Assembly (NCBI GenBank): GCA_943789105.1
Contig: CALSSW010000002.1
Coordinates: 124,001-188,000 of the forward strand
Source: an uncultured Ulvibacter sp.
GTDB taxonomy: Bacteria > Bacteroidota > Bacteroidia > Flavobacteriales > Flavobacteriaceae
DNA: 64,000 nucleotides
Reading direction: 5' to 3'
In this document: piece after piece, positions 34,936 to 43,407 of the stretch
Position numbering within the stretch: position 1 is the first letter of the stretch
Layout: each line of letters starts with the position of its first letter
Translations under genes and position numbers: made by a program
The notes under the pieces: generated by a model
The model's input: the letters and a program-made list of their open reading frames with translations, nothing else
Database searches by the model: none
What the model was told of the DNA's origin: nothing

Positions 34936-36615
34936 ATGTCTGAAGAAAAAGAACCACTCAACTTTATTGAGCAAATTATAGAAGAGGACTTAAAAACAAC
35001 ACACTCAAAACAGGCGTTGTGCTTTAGGTTTCCCCCAGAACCAAATGGGTATCTGCATATTGGCCACGCATCTTCTATATGTCTTAATTTTGGTTTAGGG
35101 CTAAAATACAACGCTCCTGTAAACCTTCGTTTTGACGACACCAATCCAGCCAAGGAAGAGCAGCGGTTTGTGGATGCAATAAAAAAAGATGTTCAGTGGC
35201 TGGGATATTCTTGGGCCAAAGAGTGTTATGCCAGCGATTATTTTGAACAACTTTACTCTTGGGCATTACTACTAATTAACCAAGGCAAGGCTTACGTAGA
35301 TTCTCAATCTAGCGAAGATATTGCCTCACAAAAAGGAACTCCAACTCAGCCAGGGGTAGCAGGACCTTACCGGGATAGGCCTGTAGAAGAAAATTTAGCT
35401 CTTTTTGAGCAAATGAAAACAGGTGAAGCTCCTCAGGGCGCCCACGTGCTTCGAGCAAAAATTGACCTCCAATCTACCAATATGCTTATGAGAGATCCTG
35501 TAATATACAGAACCCTTCATAAGTCGCATCACAGAACAGGAACAGACTGGAAAATTTTTCCAATGTATGACTGGACTCACGGAGAGAGTGATTATATAGA
35601 GCAAATTTCACACTCTTTCTGTACCCTTGAATTTTTACCTCACAGAGAATTATACGATTGGTTTTTAGACCAACTCGTAGACGGCTCAAAACTGCGTCCT
35701 AAACAACGAGAATTTGCCCGCAGAAACCTAAGCCACACACTTGTTAGTAAGCGAAAACTAGCAAGACTTGTTCAAGAAGGTGTTGTAGACTCCTGGGACG
35801 ACCCACGAATGCCAACAATATCTGGTTTAAGAAGAAGAGGATACACTCCAGACGCTATTAAAAATTTCGCTAAAGGAATTGGTGTTGGAAAACGAGATAA
35901 TCTAATTGATGTTTCTAGACTTGAGTTTAGTGTTAGAGAAGACTTAAACAAAAAGGCCAACCGTGTTATGGCTGTATTAGATCCAGTAAAAGTAACCATA
36001 ACCAATTACCCAGAAGACCAAACAGAGTGGCTAGAGGCAGAAAACAACCAAGAAGACATAGATGCGGGCTCAAGAAAGGTTCCGTTCTCAAAAACGCTTT
36101 ATATAGAGCGGGAAGACTTCAGAGAAGAGGCTAATAAAAAGTTTTTCAGACTAAAGCTTGGTAAAGAAGTGCGTCTTAAAAACGCATACATCATAAAAGC
36201 CGAAAGCTGTGACAAAGACTACGAGGGAAACATAACAGAAATTCATTGCACTTATGATCCAAAAAGTAAAAGTGGAAGCGGTACACAAGAGAGTTTGCGC
36301 AAAGTAAAAGGAACACTGCATTGGGTAGCTGTTGATAAAGCAATAAAGGTTGAGGTACGATTATATGATAGACTCTTCACAGACCCCTCTCCAGACACCC
36401 ACAAAGACAAAGGCTTTATGGAATTTATTAATCCAGACTCTTTAAAAGTTATTACCGGTTATGGAGAACAAAGTTTAAAGGATTTAAAAATAGAAGATAC
36501 CGTACAATTTCAGCGTTTAGGGTATTTCACCGTAGACCCTGAGACAACACAGGAAAAAATGGTGTTCAACCGTACTGTTGGCTTAAGAGACTCCTGGGCC
36601 AAGCTTGCAGAATAA
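34936..36615 (+). CDS. glnS: Glutaminyl-tRNA synthetase
   Basis: A class I synthetase charging tRNA-Gln. The 559-residue protein has PPEPNGYLHIGHASS (HIGH motif, about 35-49), LRFDDTNPAKEE, the KMSKS-equivalent VSKRKLARL (about 270) and a C-terminal beta-barrel anticodon domain. GlnRS rather than GluRS is shown by LMRDPVIYR and the C-terminal barrels; a separate gltX is present 1 kb away. The start at 34936 follows the -7 element; an upstream Met would add 9 residues. Confidence 0.96.
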   Translation: MSEEKEPLNFIEQIIEEDLKTTHSKQALCFRFPPEPNGYLHIGHASSICLNFGLGLKYNAPVNLRFDDTNPAKEEQRFVDAIKKDVQWLGYSWAKECYASDYFEQLYSWALLLINQGKAYVDSQSSEDIASQKGTPTQPGVAGPYRDRPVEENLALFEQMKTGEAPQGAHVLRAKIDLQSTNMLMRDPVIYRTLHKSHHRTGTDWKIFPMYDWTHGESDYIEQISHSFCTLEFLPHRELYDWFLDQLVDGSKLRPKQREFARRNLSHTLVSKRKLARLVQEGVVDSWDDPRMPTISGLRRRGYTPDAIKNFAKGIGVGKRDNLIDVSRLEFSVREDLNKKANRVMAVLDPVKVTITNYPEDQTEWLEAENNQEDIDAGSRKVPFSKTLYIEREDFREEANKKFFRLKLGKEVRLKNAYIIKAESCDKDYEGNITEIHCTYDPKSKSGSGTQESLRKVKGTLHWVAVDKAIKVEVRLYDRLFTDPSPDTHKDKGFMEFINPDSLKVITGYGEQSLKDLKIEDTVQFQRLGYFTVDPETTQEKMVFNRTVGLRDSWAKLAE

Positions 36616-36628
36616 TAAAAAGAATCAT

Positions 36629-37630
36629 CTAAAAAATAACACCATCATTATCTATAGGTGGGTTTTGAGGGGGAAGTTTTTTACTTGTTTTAATTTTTTT
36701 GCCAAGGCCCTTTGCGGCATTGGTTTTTTTCATTTCTTCACCAATTTGATTGCTTGCAACAAAACTAGCGATCATATCATTTAACATATTGCTTCCTGCT
36801 TGTGGTGAGTTTGGCAATAAAATTAAGTTGGTATTTGTTGCCTCACCTATAGATTGAAGCGTGTCATAGTGCTGAGTAACAACAATCAGTGCCGAAGCCT
36901 CCTGGGAGTTAATTCCAACATTATTTAATACATCTACAGACTCCTCAAGACCACGCGCAATTTCTCTTCTTTGGTCTGCGATTCCTTGTCCTTGAAGTCT
37001 TTTGCTTTCTGCCTCTGCGCGTGCCTTGGCCACAATTTTAATTCGTTCTGCCTCTCCTTCATACTCTGCAGCCACCTTTTCCCTTTCAGCAGCGTTAATA
37101 CGGTTCATGGCCGCCTTTACTTGTACATCTGGATCTATGTCTGTTACCAGTGTTTTTATAATATCATAGCCATAGTTAATCATGGCATCATTAAGCTCTT
37201 TTTTTACAGCAATAGCCACATCGTCTTTTCTTTCAAAAACATCATCTAGTTTCATTTTTGGGACCTCTGCCCTAACAACATCAAAAACATATGAGGTTAT
37301 TTGATCGTGGGGGTTTTCTAGTTTATAAAAAGCATCATACACTTTTTCTTTTATTACCTGGAATTGTACAGAAATTTTAAGCTTCACAAACACATCATCT
37401 TTTGTTTTTGTTTCTACCAAAACATCAAGTTGCTGTACTTTTAAGTTTATTCTTCCTGCAATTCTATCCACAAACGGAATTTTAAAATGAAGACCAGAGC
37501 TTCTGCCGCTTAAAAACTTTCCAAAACGCTCTACCACAGCAGAGGTTTGTTGCTTTACAGTAAATATTCCTGAGAGCAAGAAAAAAACGACAAACATTAA
37601 AAAAGGCACTAAAAAAAGGGTACTTCCCAT
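36629..37630 (-). CDS. SPFH-domain membrane protein (stomatin/prohibitin-like)
   Basis: A 333-residue membrane-anchored scaffold. One N-terminal segment (about 4-22) is followed by an SPFH domain (QQTSAVVERFGKFLSGRSSG, FVKLKISVQFQVI) and a coiled coil with AAEREKVAAEYEGEAERIKI and ARAEAESKRLQGQGIADQRR. A basic C-terminal tail ends the protein. Family members organise membrane microdomains or protect proteases. It is convergent with glnS (13-bp gap) and downstream of gltX by direction. No NfeD partner is adjacent. Confidence 0.88.
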   Translation of the reverse strand: MGSTLFLVPFLMFVVFFLLSGIFTVKQQTSAVVERFGKFLSGRSSGLHFKIPFVDRIAGRINLKVQQLDVLVETKTKDDVFVKLKISVQFQVIKEKVYDAFYKLENPHDQITSYVFDVVRAEVPKMKLDDVFERKDDVAIAVKKELNDAMINYGYDIIKTLVTDIDPDVQVKAAMNRINAAEREKVAAEYEGEAERIKIVAKARAEAESKRLQGQGIADQRREIARGLEESVDVLNNVGINSQEASALIVVTQHYDTLQSIGEATNTNLILLPNSPQAGSNMLNDMIASFVASNQIGEEMKKTNAAKGLGKKIKTSKKLPPQNPPIDNDGVIF

Positions 37631-37682
37631 GACACGATATTTATAAAATTAATACGAATGAATATACAAAAAAATTGTTGTT

Positions 37683-39203
37683 TTATGATGCTTTGCTCAT
37701 AAAACTAATAGCGCTTTGTATTCTTAAAATTGTTTCTTTTTTACCTAACACGGCAGCAATTTCAAAAACATCAGGACCCTGCATGGCTCCAACCAAAGAA
37801 AGTCTTAGGGGCATCATCACTTTCCCAAACCCCATTTCTTTTTCGCTTAGCCAACCCTTGACTTCCCTAGAAATAGTTCCACCATCAAAGGTGCTTTGCT
37901 GCTCTAAAATTTCACAAACACTCAAAAGTACGGAAGGCGTATCTTCCTTAAAGGCCTTTTTAGCTGCTTTTTGGTCATAGGTTTCAGGCCTTTCAAAAAA
38001 GAAATACCCTTGCTCCCATAAATCAGCAACAAAAAATGCGCGCTCTTTAATTAAAGAAACAATCCCCTCTAGGCTTAAGCTTGTCTCAACCCCTTTTTTA
38101 TATAAAAGAGCAGAAAACTCTTGTGTTAAAGCAGTAGTATCTAGTTGCTGAAAATATTGTTGTTGAAACCACTTTGTTTTGTCCGGATCAAATTTTGCCC
38201 CCGCCTTATTAACGCGCTCTAAGCTAAAATCAGCGATGAGCTGCTCAAGGGTAAACAATTCCTGCTCGGTTCCTGGGTTCCAACCTAAAAAAGCAAGCAT
38301 GTTTAACACCCCTTTTGGCAGATACCCGTCCTCTCTATACCCAGAGAACAGCTCCCCGTCTGGGGCTTCCCATTGTAGAGGAAACACAGGAAAACCCATC
38401 TTGTCTCCATCTCTTTTACTTAGCTTCCCTTTACCTGTTGGTTTCATAATAAGGGGCAAGTGAGCAAAAATAGGCGCCTTCCAACCAAGGCTTCTATACA
38501 ATAATACATGCAGGGCAAGAGAGGGAAGCCACTCTTCTCCACGAATTACATGTGTAATTTTCATAAGGTGATCGTCAACAATGTTTGCCAAGTGGTAGGT
38601 TGGCATACCGTCGCTTTTAAATAAAACCTTGTCATCTAGCACGTTTGTGTCTATTTTTACAGTGCCCCTAACAACATCCACAAGATGTAACGTTTCGTCT
38701 TGAGGTGTTTTAAAACGTATTACATAGGGTGTTCCTGCCTCTAGTTTTGCCTTGGTTTCTTTTAAGCAAAGCGACAAAGAGTTGTCTAGCGTTTCTCTGT
38801 TTTGCCAATTATAAATAAATGTTTTTGCGTTTTCTTGACAGGCCTTTCTTTCTTGGTCAAGCGCCTGAGACGTATCAAAGGCGTAATATGCGTGGCCAGA
38901 AGCAATTAAGGTGTCCGCGTATTGTTTGTATATTTCTTTGCGCTCACTTTGTCTATAAGGACCAACATTTGCAGGTTTTGTTGGACTTTCGTCAAAGGCA
39001 ATACCAAGCCAGCTCATTGCCTCAACAATGTACTGTTCGGCTCCTGGCACATAACGTGCTTGGTCCGTGTCTTCTATTCGAAGAACAAAGTCTCCACCGT
39101 GCTTTTTTGCAAACAAATAATTAAATAGCGCGGTTCTAACACCACCAATATGTAGTGGTCCTGTAGGACTAGGAGCGAATCTAACACGTACTTTTTGGGC
39201 CAT
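37683..39203 (-). CDS. gltX: Glutamyl-tRNA synthetase
   Basis: It charges tRNA-Glu. The 506-residue class I synthetase has VRFAPSPTGPLHIGGVRTAL (residues about 6-25), LRIEDTDQARYV, the DDHLMKITHVIRGEEWLPS region and KLSKRDGDKMG (about 260), then the helical anticodon-binding domain. The start is the ATG at 39201-39203; an upstream Met would add 18 residues. Promoter signals between it and the divergent DUF4175 gene are not clear. Confidence 0.96.
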   Translation of the reverse strand: MAQKVRVRFAPSPTGPLHIGGVRTALFNYLFAKKHGGDFVLRIEDTDQARYVPGAEQYIVEAMSWLGIAFDESPTKPANVGPYRQSERKEIYKQYADTLIASGHAYYAFDTSQALDQERKACQENAKTFIYNWQNRETLDNSLSLCLKETKAKLEAGTPYVIRFKTPQDETLHLVDVVRGTVKIDTNVLDDKVLFKSDGMPTYHLANIVDDHLMKITHVIRGEEWLPSLALHVLLYRSLGWKAPIFAHLPLIMKPTGKGKLSKRDGDKMGFPVFPLQWEAPDGELFSGYREDGYLPKGVLNMLAFLGWNPGTEQELFTLEQLIADFSLERVNKAGAKFDPDKTKWFQQQYFQQLDTTALTQEFSALLYKKGVETSLSLEGIVSLIKERAFFVADLWEQGYFFFERPETYDQKAAKKAFKEDTPSVLLSVCEILEQQSTFDGGTISREVKGWLSEKEMGFGKVMMPLRLSLVGAMQGPDVFEIAAVLGKKETILRIQSAISFMSKAS

Positions 39204-39289
39204 AAAAATTAATTTTTGTGGGTGTAAAGATACAATTCTATGCGTGCATCGCAACATGAATTATAGGATTCATAACCAAAAATCAGCCC

Positions 39290-39484
39290 TTACCACCTTA
39301 GATAAAACCATAGCGTAGTAATACTCAAAACACACAGCAGTAGTACCATTGCCCTCCTAGATGTTACGCCCCTGGCTACCGAACCCATAAAATGTTTTAT
39401 AAATTCTAAAATTTTCTGTGTTTGCTGTTTTTTTTGCACTAATTTTAAATGCGCTGTAAACTGCCAATAAAAACATGAGTTCAT
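39290..39484 (-). CDS. Possible small membrane protein
   Basis: A 64-codon frame between gltX and the DUF4175 gene. It ends with a plausible single membrane segment (RRAMVLLLCVLSITTLWFYL) preceded by a basic stretch (VARGVTSRR). A shorter version from ATG 39386-39388 has 32 residues and does not overlap the neighbour; the long one overlaps the DUF4175 start by 10 bp. It has the charge pattern of a real small membrane protein, but no family is recognised and it may be spurious. Confidence 0.35.
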   Translation of the reverse strand: MNSCFYWQFTAHLKLVQKKQQTQKILEFIKHFMGSVARGVTSRRAMVLLLCVLSITTLWFYLRW

Positions 39485-42400
39485 TTAGTCTAATCCAGCA
39501 AAAGCTGGAAGAGTTTATAAAAAAATACTATACCAGTGAGTTGATAAAGGGAACTATTTTCTTTTTTGCTGCTGGATTTTTGTATTTTTTACTAACCCTC
39601 TTAATAGAGTATTTTTTGTGGCTAAGCCCCACAGGAAGAACCATTTTGTTTTGGTCTTTTGTTCTTGTTGAGTTTTGTCTTTTTATGCGTTTTATTGCCT
39701 TTACGCTTTTAAAGCTTTTTAGCCTGCAACAAGGTATTACCAATGAGCAGGCAGCTCAAATTATTGGAGATCATTTCCCTGAGGTTAATGATAAACTATT
39801 AAATGTTTTACAGTTAAATCAAAACCAAAGGGAGTCAGACCTGCTAGCTGCAAGTATAGACCAAAAGGCGCTCCAGATGCAATCTGTGGTGTTTAAAAAA
39901 GCAATAAACTTTCAAAAAAATCTAAAATATCTGGTTTTTGCTGCTGTTCCAATACTAGTTTTTGGTGCGGTTTCTGTTTTGGGCGAGAAAGATCTTTTTA
40001 GTAGTAGTTATAAACGTGTTGTAAATTATGATACTGCATATACCCCGCCAGCTCCTTTTAGTTTTTTTCTTCTAAACGAAGAATTATCTGCAATCCAAAA
40101 CCAGCCCTTTACTCTTAAAATAAGGGCCAAGGGTAGCGCCATCCCACAAGACGCAAGTATTGTTTATAATGATCAAAATTACTTTCTAAAACAAACCGCA
40201 CCAGGGATTTTTGAATATACTTTTTTACAACCCAGCACCGCGATTGATTTTAAGCTAACAGCAAATGATGTAAATTCAAAAAACTATACCTTGGAGGTTG
40301 TAAAAACTCCTTCTCTTGTTAGTTTTCAGCTCTTTTTAAATTACCCAAATTATACAGGAAAAAAAGACCAAACCCTTAATAGCACAGGTAATACAATCTT
40401 GCCAGAAGGCACAAAGGTTCAGTGGCTTGTTAACACACAAAACACCACCCATGTTGGGTTAAAAACAAAAGACACAACCTATTCTTTTACTTCAAACCAG
40501 CAGCAACACCAGTTTGATAAAACCATATACAATACCTTAGATTACGCAATTACAACCTCCAACAATAGCCTGCAGGAGTATGAAAATTTGTCTTTTACCA
40601 TAAGGGTAATTAAAGATGAGTTCCCTGAGATTTCTCTTGAATCTAAGCAAGACAGCCTAAGCGGGCAACAGACCTACTTTTTAGGACAAGTTAGTGACGA
40701 TTACGGCTTTTCAAAACTACAACTTGTTTATTATCCACAAGCCCAGCAAGACTTAAAAACAACACTTCCTATTTCTGTAAACAACACTACCCTAGATCAA
40801 TTTACACACACCTTCCCTGGCCAGTTAGACTTACCCCAGGACGTTGAGTATGAGTACTTTTTTGAAATCTTTGACAATGATGCTGTAAACAACTATAAGT
40901 CTTCTAGGTCTGGGTATTATTCTTATCGTAAACCATCTCAAGACGAGTTGCAGACTCAGCAATTACAAAACCAAGAAAACGCAATAAAGTCCATGGACGC
41001 AGCTTTACAAGAGTTAAAAAACCAAGACAAGCGCCTAGAACAACTAGAGCAATTACAAAAAGAAAAAGAGTCCCTTAACTGGAACGATAAAAAGAAACTA
41101 GAAGATGTTGTAAGGCGCCAAAAGGAGCAAGAAAAAATGATGCAGCAGTTTTCAAAACAACTACAAGAGAGTTTAGAAAAGTTTCAGCCAGAGAATAAAG
41201 AAAAAGACCCCTTTAAGCAACAGCTCGAGAAAAGACTTCAAGAGAATCAAGAACAATTAAAAGAAAACGAAAAACTACTTCAAGAGCTAGAGGAGCTACA
41301 AGACAAAATCTCTCAAGAGGCGCTTACAGAAAAACTAGAAAAAGCCGCTAATAAAAATAAAAATCAAGAAAAAAACTTAGAACAACTCATAGAACTAACC
41401 AAGCAGTACTATGTGACTAAAAAAAGCGAAAAGCTTTCAGAAGAACTATTTAAATTAGGAGTAGAGCAGCGTAAACTGGCAGAAAAACAAGAACAGCAGA
41501 ACACCAAACAGGCTCAAGAAAAAATCAATAAAAAGTTTGAGAAATACAAACAGGAACTTGAAGAGCTAAAAAAAGAGAACGAAACATTAAAATCTCCCAT
41601 GAAGCTCCCACAAGATAAAGTGGGTGAAAAAGAGGTGGATCGTCAGCAGCAACAGGCAACTCAAAAACTCGAAAAACAAAATAAAGCAGGCGCAAAACAA
41701 AACCAAAAAAAGGCGGGTAAAAAAATGCAAGAAATGGGCCAACAAATGATGATGGCCCTATCTGGATCTCAAGGAGAACAAATAGAGGAGGATCTGGCTA
41801 TGTTGCGTCAAATTCTGGACAATTTGATTGTGTTTTCTTTTAGGCAAGAAGCGTTAATGGAGGATTTTAAATTAACACAGTACGGAAACCCGCTATTTGG
41901 AAAACGCTTAAATATTCAAAACGACTTAAAGCAAAATTTTCAGCACATAGACGATAGTTTATTTTCTCTTTCACTGCGCCAACCCGCCATTGGCCAGAAA
42001 ATAAATGAGTCTATAACACAGGTTCATTACAATCTTAAAAAGGCTATGGAGCGTCTTGCAGAAAACCAGATTCCTAAAGGAGTTGGATCACAGCAATACA
42101 CTGTTACCGCTACCAATAATTTGGCAAACCTGCTCACCAATTTGCTTACTAGTATGCAGCAACAACAAATGGGCCAAGGTTCTGGAAGCGGCAAACAAGG
42201 AATGCCAAAACCCGGCCAAGGGCAAGGAGAGGGTTTCCAGCTTCCTGACATTATTGAAAAGCAAAAAAGCCTGGCCGAAAAAATGCAAGAAGGCATGGGC
42301 GAAAAAGGTAAAGAGGGTAAAGAAGGAGAACAAGGCGAGGGAGAAGGTGAAGGTAAAGGAGAAGGAGAGGGTCAAGGTAGTGGAGAGGGCCAAGGTCAGA

Positions 42401-42876
42401 GAGACGGAGGCAACGGAAGCCCCGGCAACCAACCAAACGCTTCTCCAACCAACCAAAGCGAAAACAATGATGCCGAGCTCTTTGAGATTTATAAACAGCA
42501 GCAGCAATTACGACAAGACCTAGAAGATAGGCTCAGTAAATTAGGCCTTGAGGGCCTTGGGGGACAACTCATAAAAAAAATGCAGGGAATAGAGCAACAA
42601 CTCCTAGATAAGGGTTTTAACCGGGGTACTTTAGAGAAAATGCTTAACCTGCAGTATGAACTATTAAAACTAAAAGAGGCAGATTTAAAACAAGGTCAAG
42701 AGTCTAGGCGCGAATCTATTAGCAACCGAAAAACATATACCAATACCACGGGTTTATCTGCAGACCAAATCAAAAAATATTTTAACACTACTGAAATTTT
42801 AAATCGAGAAGCGCTTCCTTTGCGTCAAGAATATAAAGAAAAGGTACAATCCTATTTTAAGAAAAACAATGATTGA
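39475..42876 (+). CDS. DUF4175 family membrane protein
   Basis: A 1133-residue protein. Two N-terminal membrane segments (about 23-45, 50-75) and one near 155-175 precede a large periplasmic part with beta domains (about 190-500). A long coiled coil follows (about 505-830; LEQLEQLQKEKESLNWNDKKK and many Gln/Lys/Glu heptads), then a Gly/Glu/Gln low-complexity segment (about 895-1000) and a C-terminal helical region. This layout is the DUF4175 family of Bacteroidota; its function is unknown. Its last 8 bp overlap ybeY, so translation is probably coupled. Confidence 0.88.
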   Translation: MSSFSLIQQKLEEFIKKYYTSELIKGTIFFFAAGFLYFLLTLLIEYFLWLSPTGRTILFWSFVLVEFCLFMRFIAFTLLKLFSLQQGITNEQAAQIIGDHFPEVNDKLLNVLQLNQNQRESDLLAASIDQKALQMQSVVFKKAINFQKNLKYLVFAAVPILVFGAVSVLGEKDLFSSSYKRVVNYDTAYTPPAPFSFFLLNEELSAIQNQPFTLKIRAKGSAIPQDASIVYNDQNYFLKQTAPGIFEYTFLQPSTAIDFKLTANDVNSKNYTLEVVKTPSLVSFQLFLNYPNYTGKKDQTLNSTGNTILPEGTKVQWLVNTQNTTHVGLKTKDTTYSFTSNQQQHQFDKTIYNTLDYAITTSNNSLQEYENLSFTIRVIKDEFPEISLESKQDSLSGQQTYFLGQVSDDYGFSKLQLVYYPQAQQDLKTTLPISVNNTTLDQFTHTFPGQLDLPQDVEYEYFFEIFDNDAVNNYKSSRSGYYSYRKPSQDELQTQQLQNQENAIKSMDAALQELKNQDKRLEQLEQLQKEKESLNWNDKKKLEDVVRRQKEQEKMMQQFSKQLQESLEKFQPENKEKDPFKQQLEKRLQENQEQLKENEKLLQELEELQDKISQEALTEKLEKAANKNKNQEKNLEQLIELTKQYYVTKKSEKLSEELFKLGVEQRKLAEKQEQQNTKQAQEKINKKFEKYKQELEELKKENETLKSPMKLPQDKVGEKEVDRQQQQATQKLEKQNKAGAKQNQKKAGKKMQEMGQQMMMALSGSQGEQIEEDLAMLRQILDNLIVFSFRQEALMEDFKLTQYGNPLFGKRLNIQNDLKQNFQHIDDSLFSLSLRQPAIGQKINESITQVHYNLKKAMERLAENQIPKGVGSQQYTVTATNNLANLLTNLLTSMQQQQMGQGSGSGKQGMPKPGQGQGEGFQLPDIIEKQKSLAEKMQEGMGEKGKEGKEGEQGEGEGEGKGEGEGQGSGEGQGQRDGGNGSPGNQPNASPTNQSENNDAELFEIYKQQQQLRQDLEDRLSKLGLEGLGGQLIKKMQGIEQQLLDKGFNRGTLEKMLNLQYELLKLKEADLKQGQESRRESISNRKTYTNTTGLSADQIKKYFNTTEILNREALPLRQEYKEKVQSYFKKNND

Positions 42877-43285
42877 ATTTTACTCAGAAACAGCTTTTAA
42901 AATTGAAAACACCAAGCCGCTAAGCCGCTGGATCTCTAAAATTATCCTGCACGAAAACCACGAGCTTGGGGAACTTACCTATGTGTTTTGTGATGACGAG
43001 TATTTGCACAAGTTAAATTTGCAGTTTTTAAATCACGACACCCTTACAGACATTATAAGTTTTGACAACTCTTTGGGGAAACAAATTCATGGAGAGGTAT
43101 ATATATCCATAGAGCGAGTTAAAGAAAACGCTAGTATCTATGGGGTTGCTTTTCTTGAAGAACTGCACCGAGTTATAATTCACGGGGTTCTTCATTTTTG
43201 CGGCTACCAAGATAAAAGCGAAAAACAACAAGAGGTTATGACGGGCAAAGAAAATGAGGCCTTAGGCCTAAGAACATTTATATAG
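42869..43285 (+). CDS. ybeY: rRNA maturation endoribonuclease YbeY
   Basis: A zinc endoribonuclease for 16S rRNA 3'-end processing and ribosome quality control. The 138-residue protein carries the metal site HRVIIHGVLHFCGYQDKSE, with three His in HGxLHxxGYxD form counting the spaced last position, and the preceding NHDTLTDIISFDN. It overlaps the DUF4175 gene by 8 bp and lies 122 bp upstream of mnmG, whose promoter is in that gap. Confidence 0.93.
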   Translation: MIEFYSETAFKIENTKPLSRWISKIILHENHELGELTYVFCDDEYLHKLNLQFLNHDTLTDIISFDNSLGKQIHGEVYISIERVKENASIYGVAFLEELHRVIIHGVLHFCGYQDKSEKQQEVMTGKENEALGLRTFI

Positions 43286-43320
43286 ATCCTTGAAAATCAA
43301 TAGATTATGTATTTAGTTGC

Positions 43321-43348
43321 TTGACTATAAGATAATTAACTATCTTTG
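43321..43348 (+). promoter_or_regulatory. Putative mnmG promoter
   Basis: TTG (43321-43323) and TATCTTTG (43341-43348) are 17 bp apart, a near fit to the Bacteroidota consensus. A TTG at 43317-43319 gives 21 bp. The parS-like palindrome lies downstream, within the leader. Confidence 0.45.
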
Positions 43349-43369
43349 CGCCCGCTTTAATACCCTTGC

Positions 43370-43389
43370 ATTGTTCCACGTGGAACAAT
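43370..43389. promoter_or_regulatory. parS-like centromere site 1
   Basis: A perfect 20-bp palindrome with core TGTTCCACGTGGAACA, the form of chromosomal ParB-binding parS sites known from several phyla (the Bacillus form is TGTTTCACGTGAAACA). It lies in the mnmG leader, 18 bp before the ATG. A second copy follows mnmG. Confidence 0.8.
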
Positions 43390-43407
43390 TAATAAAATCA
43401 ATTAAAA

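Noticed and set aside
42056..42523. Long overlapping frames on both strands inside the DUF4175 gene
   Set aside because: They arise from the repetitive Gly/Glu/Gln-coding DNA of the real gene; codon bias and homology support only the main frame.
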